Program-made: the position numbers and the translations under genes
Notes under the pieces: model-generated
What the model was told of the DNA's origin: nothing
Seen by the model: only the letters and a program-made list of their open reading frames with translations
Databases searched by the model: none
Shown here: in pieces, positions 1 to 9,967 of the stretch
Position numbering within the stretch: the stretch's first letter is position 1
Layout of the letters: every line of letters starts with the position of its first letter
Assembly (NCBI GenBank): GCA_947568835.1
Contig: OX387603.1
Span: forward strand, 19,244,651 to 19,308,650
DNA from: Protonemura montana
Lineage: Eukaryota > Arthropoda > Insecta > Plecoptera > Nemouridae
Direction: 5' to 3'
DNA: 64,000 nucleotides

Positions 1-247
1 AATTGTTTTTTGATTTAAAAAAATGTGCTTCAGCGTCTAAACCTTACTTGTAGCTGAGATGACAGTTTCTACGACATTCTAAAATCTTAAAAATCAGCAA
101 AACACAGACGAGCAAATTGTCCAAGGACAAAACATGGGCTGCGAATGTTACGATGGTAAAGAAATTCAACATCGCGCAACCTGCGTCGTACCTGCCTCAA
201 CAGGTTCCAATACCCCCCCCCCCCCCCCCTCCACCCACCCCACCCAG

Positions 248-3200
248 GACGTTCCAGCAGTTCCAGCGTGAATATCTGCACAGGTTGACCCCGCCCTACC
301 TGTTCGTGATCGGGGTGGTCGAGGTGTCTATGAAATGGTTCAAGGACCATTCGGTCATGGAGCTGCCTACGCTCGACTACGTCACCTGCTCCAAGTACTG
401 GTGGCGTAACATGTTGTACATAAACACGCTGTACCCGGCCAGTGAACGAGTGAGTGTATCGCAACGGTTTGCTTAAAAAATTGCTCGGAAAGTGGGAAAT
501 GTAAAATTCTGTAAAAATGAGCATGCTAGAAAATATTAGTAGCTATGCGTAGGCATTAAAATCGAGGCTTTGGTCCTTAAATTAGGAGGAATTTTAACAA
601 ATATTATTTGTAACCCATTTTCTTCTCAACTGTGGTTTTTTTAATTTTATGGACAATTTTTTCATCGTACCTGAGGTGTCTAGTATTTATATGAATTTCC
701 ACGCTCAGTGGAATATAAAATCATTAAAATTCTTATTAGTATAATCACAAGAACCTCAAATGAAAGTTCAGGAGAGCTGAAGTGTCTGCAACGATTTTCC
801 TTTATTAAAAGTAATTTGAAAGGTTTTATACCTATTATAAAAATTTGCTAACTTTTTTCCGGGGTTACTATTCAATCACTATTTCCAAAATGTATTTCCA
901 AAACTTTTTGTATTTTCAATTTTCTAGTGCATGGGCTGGAGCTGGTATCTGGCGAATGATACACAATTCTACACTATCGGTGTCATCATACTCATAATTG
1001 CTGTGAAGTAAGTCAACCTTGCCTCCCTTTACTCTCTTCCAAGAAAAGCAAGCAATGCCACTACAATTGACTAACAACGTCTTTGCAGATACTTCTGGGT
1101 GGGGGCTGCTACAGTCGGAGTCTTCTTCGTAAGTTCTTGGTGCACCACCGCTTTCATCACGATCCGCTCAGAACACACACCCAGGTGGGATATTATCTTC
1201 ACCCAAAATTTGTAATCTCATTTGACAAAAGATGGTCTTGTCCCTTCATGCTTATTTAAAATTTAACCCGACGACATGTAGCTAACGCAGAAAAGAGAAA
1301 TACAGATGATTATTCTGTAAGTTCTCCCACATATTCGTTAAGATAAAATTGTATTTTGCAGGAAAATATCTTACTCTAGACTCAAGTACAATTTTATTAA
1401 TGTGTTTCCTATTTGTTGTTAAAAAAACTGTAATTTTGGATTATTGTGTTACCTGTCTCAGCATCCAGGACCCGTTCGCTAACTACGAGGAGCTGTATGA
1501 CAAGCCGTGGACCCGGATCGGACCGTACCTCGTCGGCATGTGCGTCGGCTGGCTGCTTTTCGTCACCAACTGCAAGATCAAGATGAACAAGGTAGAGGCA
1601 ATTTGTCACTATTTCTCTTTCGCACATATCTTGCTTATGGTGAGTAGAAAGTGACTCGTAGATTAATAAGTGAATGATGATGAAGATGATGATGAACCCC
1701 TACTAGCCTCGGAGGAAGGAGAGAAAACCCGATGCCCGCACGTAGTCTACTCCTGTCGAAGGCACCAGATTAACGTCTTTCCCAATGGACGGTAAACGTG
1801 AACAGGATTCCTCCACAAATCCATGATTTCGAAAAATTTATAAGCAAGGCGAATGTCGTTGCTGTACTAATTTTTAAACCAAACTGAACTGGTCATGTGT
1901 ATGATGGTCACCCATCCAATACCTGGCCCAGTGCAGTGTTGCTTAACTAAATGATCATACGAGAACCGGTATTTCTAGCACGTCAAGAAGTTCGGTCACC
2001 AGATTTATGGAACGTTGGAATACTATCTGGTGATTTTACGAGTTTTATTTCATCACAATCTACTTTGTGTTAAAAATTGGCTGAAGCAACTTGGCTTCGT
2101 AACCAAAAACAGTTTAGTATTAGCACCAAAAATGTCAGAAATAAATTAGGCACGTTAAGGGGATGCGCTGACAAGATCTTCTAGCAATTCTCATTCTTAT
2201 AGCACGCTGGGATAATAATTGAGTCGAGAAAATTAGAGCTGGAAAAACAGCGACAGAACCTTATCTTGTCGACAAGATTACCATGCCGACTCCATGTGAG
2301 TCTCTTGTTCTTGCCCTTGGAGCAATGGTCCCTAATTTTTGTAACAAACGGAAGTGCAACATCCGTTTTGATAAGTATATAATTTCCAAATCGGCATCTT
2401 AAAACAAAACACCACCTAATAGTGTTCCAAGAAATACACCAGTGGCTTTCTTAGTAAAAATCCATTCAAGTCTTAGCTATGTTTATAATATCTCCTATTT
2501 AAAACAGCAACAACTATAAATAACATAATTCTGTGATGATTTTACACTTTATTTACCAAATCATTTATTCGGAGTACTGGTCATCTTGTAACCAGATAAA
2601 AAAAATTGCTATCACCACCATCCCGCTCTGTACCCCCAGGCATTGGTCGTGTTGGGATGGACCCTGGCGATGAGCTGCACTTCCAGCATCGTCTATGGCC
2701 TCTACTACGTGACACTCACCCCCGCCACGTCGGCAGCATACGTGGCACTTAGCCACACTGCGTGGGCGTTGAGCATCGCTTGGGTGCTCGTTGCTTGCTG
2801 CTCGGGATATGGAGGTACTAGTTCATGACGGTTCTGTGCTTATTTTTGACAGCCTTCGCCAAACAGAATTTCAGACATGACTTATTGGCCATCATCTTAG
2901 ATCAGAATTTACTAAATTCTTCAACTATTAGTTAAGCTTCCAACTCACAGAAACATTAGGATTTCACTAAGATGTGATTGAAATTTGGATTTGGATTTAT
3001 TCTTTTGCAGGATACGTGAACACAATTTTATCCTGGAAGTTCCTGTACCCGTTCAGTCGGCTCACATACTGCGCCTACCTGATCCATCCGCTACTGATGC
3101 GGTCCATGGTGCTCAACTCGGACAGTTCTGTGCACCTCACCAGAGACCTTGTGGTTGGTAACACTTTAAACACTTTGAAGGGCTTTCCCAAGAACTTCGA

Positions 3201-3833
3201 GGCACTGTAGGCCGCTTTGACTCTATTTGATGAGATGCTATCGGAAAGCGCGCTGGGCTGAGAAATTTCGCAGCGCTAAATATGAGTCGTCAACTCGGTT
3301 AATTTCGGTTTCTCGGTCGTTGATATTTTCAGCAACAACTCTATCAGCTTTTGTGACATTGGTGAATGATTGGTGGTTGATGGATGATAAGACGTGTCTT
3401 GCTGTGTTTTTCTTGTTATAAGAGTTTGTCGCCCAGTCCGTCTACAGTCTCCTGAAAATGGCGGACCGTTACCCACCGAAACGCCGAGTACCAAAGCCCG
3501 TTTTTAGGCCTGAAAAACTCTTCAAACCAGAGCAACACCGAAAAACACATCATATCAATTATATCTCTTGCAATAGCATTCTATAGTTGCTGTCACGACG
3601 ACAAGAAAAGTCTTCGTGTAGAGCAAATGATTAATTGCAATTTGATTTGAACCAGAATAAACGCCGTCTTACGAGTCAATCCGATTTTCCAGATAGTAAC
3701 TTTCTGCGGCTTCGTGGTAGCTGCTTACGGGCTCGCCCTCATCATCTCCCTGGCCTTCGAGGCGCCGGCAGTTGCTCTCTTAAGGATGTCACATCCGTTG
3801 AAAAGGAAGAGAAGAAACAACCAAGACTCATAG
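248..3833 (+). CDS. nrf-6-like acyltransferase-3 family membrane protein, 3' part (5' exons outside window)
   Basis: C-terminal 321 or so residues of a nose-resistant-to-fluoxetine-like protein, a multi-pass membrane protein of the acyltransferase 3 family. Exons read as 248-449, 928-1007, 1089-1184, 1462-1591, 2640-2814, 3011-3153 and 3693-3833; all have AG/GT borders and the phases agree. Family landmarks are visible: LTPPYLF then WWRNMLYINTLYP, CMGWSWYL, a DKPWTRIGPYLVGM block, and FSRLTYCAYLIHPLLM near the end. Several hydrophobic segments are membrane spans. The stop follows a basic KRKRRNN tail and an AATAAA lies at 3894. The N-terminal NRF domain and start lie upstream of the window. 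The exon starting at 248 follows a C-rich tract that is intron pyrimidine, not coding. In the family it is linked to lipid or drug uptake; the exact substrate is unknown. Confidence 0.9.
1665..2005 (+). repeat. dispersed SINE-like repeat, family A, copy 1
   Basis: Lies in the fifth visible intron of the nrf-6-like gene. It begins with a GATGATGA tract, contains ACGTAGTCTACTCCTGTCGA and ends near GAGAACCGGTATTTC. The same blocks in the same order recur at 28672-29100, 38560-38870 (reverse), 40355-40512 (reverse, partial) and 50850-51265. No reading frame. Apart from this copy I see nothing else in intron 1592-2639. Confidence 0.7.
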
Positions 3834-4104
3834 TTTTAGTCCATGCCCTAGGACAAGTAAAAAATTTACCAAACTGATATTGGATATTTTTAGAATAAAG
3901 TGCAATCAGAAAATTTAAGTGGATGTGTATTGGAATTGTATCAGCTAAAAAAGTAGATTATATCGTGGTATTGTTACATTTGTTGTCTTGTGATGATATT
4001 TAAAGTGTCTCTCTCAGAAAATATCGATTTAAAATAAAATTCCATGGAAATTTGTTGTTATTGTCTTATTCCTATTTATAAATTATTATTTCCTAGACAT
4101 CCTC

Positions 4105-4163
4105 ATAATTTTCCGTCAACCCTCCCTACCTCCAGTCATCATTCAGTTACCGATCATATAAAA
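4105..4163 (+). promoter_or_regulatory. CTL-1 core promoter
   Basis: TATAAAA at 4157-4163, 39 bases before the first ATG. The upstream stretch has only loose CCCTCCCTACCTCC, not the TTCCCCTC element of the other lectins. Confidence 0.6.
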
Positions 4164-4201
4164 GCGACAACGCATCGACAGAATTTGATGACAACGTTGT
4201 G

Positions 4202-5671
4202 ATGGCGATGACGACAGTTTGGGCGCTGGCATGGACGTTGGTGTTGATAACGGTTGGAGCGCAGACGGGTCAGAGTTTGGACAGCTGCAACGAGGCAACC
4301 AGTTCAACTTCAGTTTCTATCAGCAATAGACGCAATGCCACGGGGCACTGGGTTGCAAAGGTTTGAAATTTGAAATTCTAGTTCGACAAACGTCTTAATT
4401 CTTAGACTCTAGATAACTCACTTTCAGGGACAAATACGGGGTTGAAAGCTTTAAATTTAAAGCTTTGTACTTACTACTAACAAGATATTTTTCCACGGTG
4501 TTTCTAACGTGTTTTGCCTCATCTCACATGAATGTATTTTAATTGCGTCACTCCAAAATTCAAAATTCAAATAATAACAAATAACAGATATATTTCTTCA
4601 CCCAGGTCGGTTTGCATCAAAGTGAGGGAGCCATTTTGGAAAACAATTTGCCGTGGCTGGTTGACTTGGAGCAACATGGAGTAATGTGTGATGGCCAGCC
4701 GACTCTTAGACTCCTTTTAACGTTCACAGGTGAGCTAGCACGAGAAGCTGAATAAAAAGTAATAAAAAATTGGTTTTTTGAGACAGTGACTGTAACTAAT
4801 TCTCAATTTGGTTATGGGTCAAAGAACATGACACATTTTTTAATTTTCGCTCTAAGGACGAGAAAAGGTAGTTTTCCTATGATACACAGCACACAGGATA
4901 GAACTGATAAAAATATAAAGGAACTCAAACATATATCTGAAGGACTAAATAACATTGACCCAATAATTCTGTCGCTCTACTCCAGCTCCTCCAGCCAAAC
5001 CAAAGCCTGGATACGAGCTCTATCCAGGACTAGGGTACTACAAATTCCACGCCGCTGTCAAAACTTGGAGCCAAGCCCGTGAAGTCTGCGAGAAAGAAGG
5101 TGCTCATCTTGCGATCGTCAACTCAGAGCAGGAAGCGGAAGTGATGAGTTTCTTGTACAAGAGGTCTGCAATAGCGCACACCATGCGATGGATGTGGGTG
5201 GGCGTTCATGAGCAGGGAGAACGAGGCTATGTCACGATATTTGGTAAGTTACGTCTCACTCAGAACATGGACCAAGAGTATGTGCCCAATAGAACACCAT
5301 ATGTAATGAAAATAACTGTGACAGAGTTTCATGTACCATAAATTTGCCAACTTACTGGGTTATACTTTTTTAAAGTATTCGCTAGATATTATATAAAACT
5401 AATTTGAGTTATGATATGCAGTATTTTTTCTCCTTTTTCAATAACTAAATAGTTAATAGCAATATTGCTTCTGTACACTGTGAGCGATTCGTTATATTTT
5501 TCGTTTCCAGGTGATAGCCTAGCCAGCACCGGATTTTCACGTTGGGTACCCAGTCAGCCTGATGACAAGGCTTCTGATGACTGTATCGTCTATAACGGCC
5601 CTTCTAAAGGCATCGAAGACACCCCTTGCACGGGAGGGTTCATCTACGTTTGCGAACAAGAACTCTGGTAG
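4202..5671 (+). CDS. CTL-1: LPSBP-like secreted C-type lectin, QPD type
   Basis: Exons 4202-4360, 4606-4729, 4986-5243 and 5511-5671 join to 233 aa. Residues 1-22 or so are a signal peptide; residues 25-92 form the small N-terminal domain with one Cys in each of exons 1 and 2. The CTLD begins at GYELYPGLGYYKFH and contains the WIGL-like MWVGVHEQG. All four core cysteines of the lectin fold are present (EVC, DDC, TPC, VCE). The QPD tripeptide in SQPDDK is the classical calcium/galactose-type motif, so this copy may still bind sugar in the usual way. Role by family: binding of microbial surface glycans in hemolymph; inferred, not shown. The second in-frame ATG at 4208 could also be used. First gene of the array. 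Confidence 0.88.
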
Positions 5672-6222
5672 TGGACGGAAGCTTGAACGGTACGGCATGT
5701 AAAACTTGGATGGTAATTTTTGTCACGTAATGTAAAAATCGTTTACGAGTTATGGATATTAAACTTTTGTTGTGAATTGCTGTCAGTGTTTTGGTTTATT
5801 TTTTAAAAGTGTGTTGCCCTTCAAGTTTTCCTCTTTAAGTCAGCTCTTTGAATTTTCCCATATCTACACTGGAATCTCCTTAGACCAAGTCTGCCTCTTT
5901 TAGGAGTACTGATTCAAAAGTCTTTCGGACCTCACCCATAAATTGACAAGGTAGCAGACGAAAAAACAGCAGACGATAGCAGACTTTGCCTTGACTGGTG
6001 ACAGATAACATCAACTCTGGCATTGCTGTCAGGTGTAAATCCACAGGAGGCTGTGGATGAGATAATGAGACAACAATTCCGTTGTTATTTAAAACAGAAG
6101 ATCACATTCACTTGATAAAGACGTTGTTCAAAATCATTTAGCGAAATTCCTCATTTATCCGAAAATTCGTATACAAATCACAATTTTTTTTATAAAACTG
6201 TATACTTTTGTTAACAATTAGA
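5672..6222. other. intergenic, 551 bp
   Basis: Holds the CTL-1 3' end (ATTAAA-like polyadenylation signal near 5757) and then AT-rich sequence. I see no gene or repeat unit in it. Confidence 0.4.
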
Positions 6223-7081
6223 ATGTCATGTCCATCAAGCAGGAAGAAGGCTCGGTCAAAAACTGGATCTTGTAAGAGTGGGGGAAAACGACGCCTGGTA
6301 AGTGTTCAAACTTCAAATAATGTTTTGATAGCTCAGCCCATACAATTTTTTAACTCCAACCCACAGAACAGTTCCAGCCATTCTCGTTATTGGAAAATGT
6401 TAATGGCTGAGACATTGGCTAAAAAATGATAAAATCACAAACCATTAACGATCTGCTATGCAATTTATTTTTTCTTTGAACCAACACTGTTCTTATCAAT
6501 GCACTATAGTTCTGCAATAAAATATCGTTGCGCTCTCCAAAATAGAACACTCAATTTCAATCTATTCCCAGCTCCAAAAAAAAAGATACTTATTTTACTT
6601 CCGGTTTTCTTTTGGGCCCTACTTGTTGTTTTGTATTTTTTCATTACAGGAAAATAACAACAGTCATAAAAATAATTTTGACAAAATTGACATTTTCACA
6701 TCCGTTGGGATCAACTTAATAAAAACACATTATTATTATTATAGAGTACATTTAAAATTTCTGTGCACAAAAATTTCGCTTTTCTGAGTTAACAAATTAC
6801 ATGATAAACTATTTTGAAGAATCGTTAAAAAACGGTGCCGTGTACACTATTTTTTTCTGCCCGCAACGGAATTTTCACTTTTACGTCCTATTTTTGCAAT
6901 TATCCCCAGTATATCTTGTTACAAACATGTTTCTTTTTCGTTTCAGAATGGATTTATTAAATATTATTTGTGTCGTTTGAAGCAATGCAAGAACACGCGG
7001 GTGACGGAGGTGGCAAAGATGGCTGGAAAAGAATGGTGCAAGTTACCAATACAAGAAAGGCAGGCGTGGGCGAATAAGTGA
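6223..7081 (+). CDS. protamine-like / HMG-box small basic protein
   Basis: Exon 1 6223-6297 (25 aa, donor GTAAGT) joins in phase 0 to exon 2 6947-7081 after a TTTCAG acceptor, giving 69 aa. The N-terminus is Ser/Arg/Lys/Cys-rich (SRKKARSK, SGGKRRL). Exon 2 reads NGFIKYYLCRLKQC, then TEVAKMAGKEWCKLP and QAWA, which is the pattern of a short HMG box: aromatic residues early, a helix with AKMAGKEW, then LP and a final aromatic. This combination matches the Mst-HMG-box class of insect sperm chromatin proteins (Drosophila Mst35Ba/Bb relatives). Four Cys could form cross-links, as in protamines. The role in packing sperm DNA is inferred from the family. It sits between two lectins and is unrelated to them. 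Expression is untested. Confidence 0.68.
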
Positions 7082-7690
7082 TGCAATAATTGAACTGGCC
7101 AATATTTCCGTTAACCACCATTTTTTCTACAACCATCAATTTTTAAGTATTGCTGTATTTTCCGAAATTTTTAATATATATTTTTGCTGTGATTAAACTT
7201 CAGATACTTTGTATGGCTTCTATTTTTTTTTATTTTTTTATTATATTTGTGCTTAAGCCATAAGAATAAATGTCATATGTTTTTTATTGTGACACAGAGT
7301 ACATGTCAGACAACTGCATTTAGTTGATAAGACGAGATGATGATGCAGAATTGAGACTAAATCTATCACTGTTAAAAACTTGACCATGCCTAGCAGTTAT
7401 ACCAGGTTATACCTGGCATATTCGGTCATCTGCGACCAACGAAGGGTTCAGGATTCAAGCTTTATTACCAATTTTCCTCTTAACTCACTTTTGTGATTAT
7501 GAATGGATGAATGAATGAATGAATGAATCTGAGAATTGTTGGCAAATAACTAAATAATCTTATTGTGACTGGGCATAATCATTTATTGTCTACCTCTCTT
7601 ATTCAATCAAATTGTTATTTGATATTTACTTTCTACTTGTTTTTGGAATGTATTTGGTTTATTTAAATATAAAGTACTTAGTCTACAAAA
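7082..7690. other. intergenic with ATGA microsatellite
   Basis: The protamine-like gene's 3' region carries an AATAAA near 7265. A short ATGA/GAAT tetranucleotide run lies at about 7502-7527. Otherwise AT-rich without a recognisable feature. Confidence 0.45.
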
Positions 7691-7762
7691 ATAGGAGAAA
7701 CAAACCGATTCCACGCATCTTCTCCCTCACATTCCCCTCAATGCATCCAGGAGCTATATAAA
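7691..7762 (+). promoter_or_regulatory. CTL-2 promoter module
   Basis: ATTCCCCTC at 7731-7739 and TATATAAA at 7755-7762. A weak AGGAGAAAC element lies near 7692. Confidence 0.7.
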
Positions 7763-7817
7763 GAAGCCAATGCACTTTCCAGTAAAAATTTAATTCAACG
7801 GAGTCAAGTATCCAAAC

Positions 7818-9019
7818 ATGGCGGCACCCAGTTTTTGGTTCCTTGTGATTCTGTGTGGGTCCTTAGTTCAGTTTGAAGTTGGTGCAGAACTGATATGTTC
7901 CTCGACAAACACTTCTGTAATCGGGGTCACTTTTGCCAGCAGCCAGAATCAAACTGGGGACTGGAAACACTCGGTAAGTTCTACTTAAACTAAAGAAACA
8001 ATCGAAGCATTTTTTTAACTGGGTAAATCGTCACGTTATTTTTTAACAATCATTTGTGGAATGATGATTTGTTTCATAGATTGTCCTGTCAAAGCGTGGG
8101 CTTCGAAGAGGCTACGTCCAACATAAAGACGATGTCCCATTGGACGTGGAGGTCGGATATCAACCGGAATACTGTGATTCTGACTCGAAAGATTCTCTGA
8201 GTGTCAAGGTATCACTCACCTGTAAGTTTTGTGATCAGAATTTGTTGTGGCACCACGAAAAAAAAGCAGTTATTAACAGAATCTACTCAAATTTTAACAG
8301 TCACAATATATCAACTAAATGACTAGATGATTAGATGAACATCAATTATTTTGAGGCTAGAAACACTTTTGTTAACATTTATCTGTAAAATCTAGCCTCA
8401 ACGTCTAGTCTTCTCATAATCGCATTCATCGCATTCATGTCACTCCTTTATATGCTACTCCTAATATTTCGTGCTCCATAACATATATTACCATGAGCCC
8501 ACGCACTTTTTTTGCAGTGCGTCGAATTCTAAACCCAGAGTACAAATTTTACCCAGGACTTGGTTACTACAAATATCACCCCACTCTGGACACCTGGCCA
8601 GCTGCAAAGGAAGTCTGTGAAAGAGAAGGAGCTCATCTCGCCATCATCAACTCCCAGCAAGAGGCTGATGCTCTGAAACCATTGATTACGGCCGATTGGG
8701 CCTATCTCGGCCTTATCAAACACGATGCCAAAGGAGAGTTTTTCTCAATTTTTGGTAAGAAGACATGTAATCAGACATTATACTTGATGTGGACATTTAT
8801 AGAAGTTACGTAGATTCGTTGCTTTCAATAGAAATTTGTTCATTATGTCTCGTTCTAGGTGATCCAATCAGCAAGTTGGGGTTTTCCAAATGGTATTCGG
8901 GCGTGAATCCAGTGAATGCAGCCGCTACTCATGTAGCAGTGCTTCACAAGACTGAAGGAACGTTCAGTTACAGCGGTCAAACTGACAAACGACCAAGTAT
9001 TTGTGAACAGGGTCTGTAA
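7818..9019 (+). CDS. CTL-2: LPSBP-like C-type lectin, loop-degenerate group
   Basis: Exons 7818-7973, 8080-8221, 8518-8754 and 8859-9019; 231 aa. Signal peptide MAAPSFWFLVILCGS and on to about residue 23, then the N-terminal domain with Cys in LICSS and EYCDS and NxT/S sequons (NTS, NQT). The CTLD starts at EYKFYPGLGYYKYH; VCEREGAHLAIINS and YLGLIKHD follow. Only the outer cysteines (EVC and ICE) remain. Where a sugar-binding CTLD has EPN/QPD, this one reads GVNPVNA, and the inner cysteine positions are Val and Ser/Tyr-like residues. Calcium-dependent sugar binding is therefore doubtful. Polyadenylation signal AATAAA at 9113. A short hairpin (GAGGCTAG/CTAGCCTC) lies in intron 2. Confidence 0.9.
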
Positions 9020-9820
9020 ATATAGGTTCTGAATACATAAGCGATGTAAGTTCTGAAAACCTCGATAGTACGTTTGCAATGAAACTGATGATACACGTGT
9101 AAAGTGTATCTCAATAAAGTAGTACAGCAGTGAACATTTATTTTTACTATAATTTGGTGCGAAATGATAGTCTTTGTTTCGTTTATTTTTACTTTTCAAT
9201 TTGTTCAATTTGTTTAGCCTAGATTTTACGTTTATAATAAATATAATTTCTTCAAGGAACGCTTTATGAGCAGATTACATTGCGTTCGTTTCAAAATGCA
9301 GAAAAAACTGGATATTTTTCAAACCTATTAAACGAAAAATCTCTAGGTAGAGATAATGATCTTGTGCAAAATCCCATATCCCTAATTTAAATTATCAATT
9401 AGCTTAATTCGATATTTGTAGAAATAAGAAAGGAAAATAAAGCGCAAGTCCTGCCTGAGTAAGACCTTGACAAGACTGCCACCAAACTAGTTGATGAGCA
9501 AACACCTATCCAAGGAATTTTAAGGCACCCCCTGTACGGAGAGGGAGGAGAGGGCACTTGGTATTTGACCTAGAACTCATTATATGTTGGGAAACTCACT
9601 CCCTCAAGCACAGAATATAATAGCTTACTGGGGAAGTATGATAATCATTAAATATTTGACACTTAATAGCAGTGAGATTTATTTTAATTCGGTAACTTCA
9701 GCTCAATTATCCATGTACTTCATCAGAGAATATCTTTCTTGATTCCAGCCCATGAAAATAAATAGGTTATCCAATCCGCATGCACAGTTTAATTTCGGAG
9801 AGCGGTGTTTGTTTCACGAT
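9020..9820. other. intergenic, about 800 bp
   Basis: CTL-2 3' untranslated region, then AT-rich sequence. No gene, tRNA or repeat recognised. Confidence 0.4.
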
Positions 9821-9822
9821 AA

Positions 9823-9905
9823 GAGGAGAAGTCTCCTATTTTTAAATTCAGTGATAATTCTCAGCTCCCCTCTGTTCCGCCCCTCCAATCATCAATTCTA
9901 TAAAA
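9823..9905 (+). promoter_or_regulatory. CTL-3 promoter module
   Basis: GAGGAGAAGTCTCCTAT at 9823-9839 (near-palindrome), CTCCCCTC at 9865-9872, TATAAAA at 9899-9905. Confidence 0.68.
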
Positions 9906-9967
9906 CGGCGATGTGTTCAATCAAAGTTCTCTTAAAATCTCTTAAAAGTGAATAATACCGTTTGAAA

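Noticed and set aside
117..247. Open frame with a Pro run before the nrf-6-like exon
   Set aside because: The prolines come from a C-rich tract ending in CACCCAG, which is an intron pyrimidine tract and acceptor.
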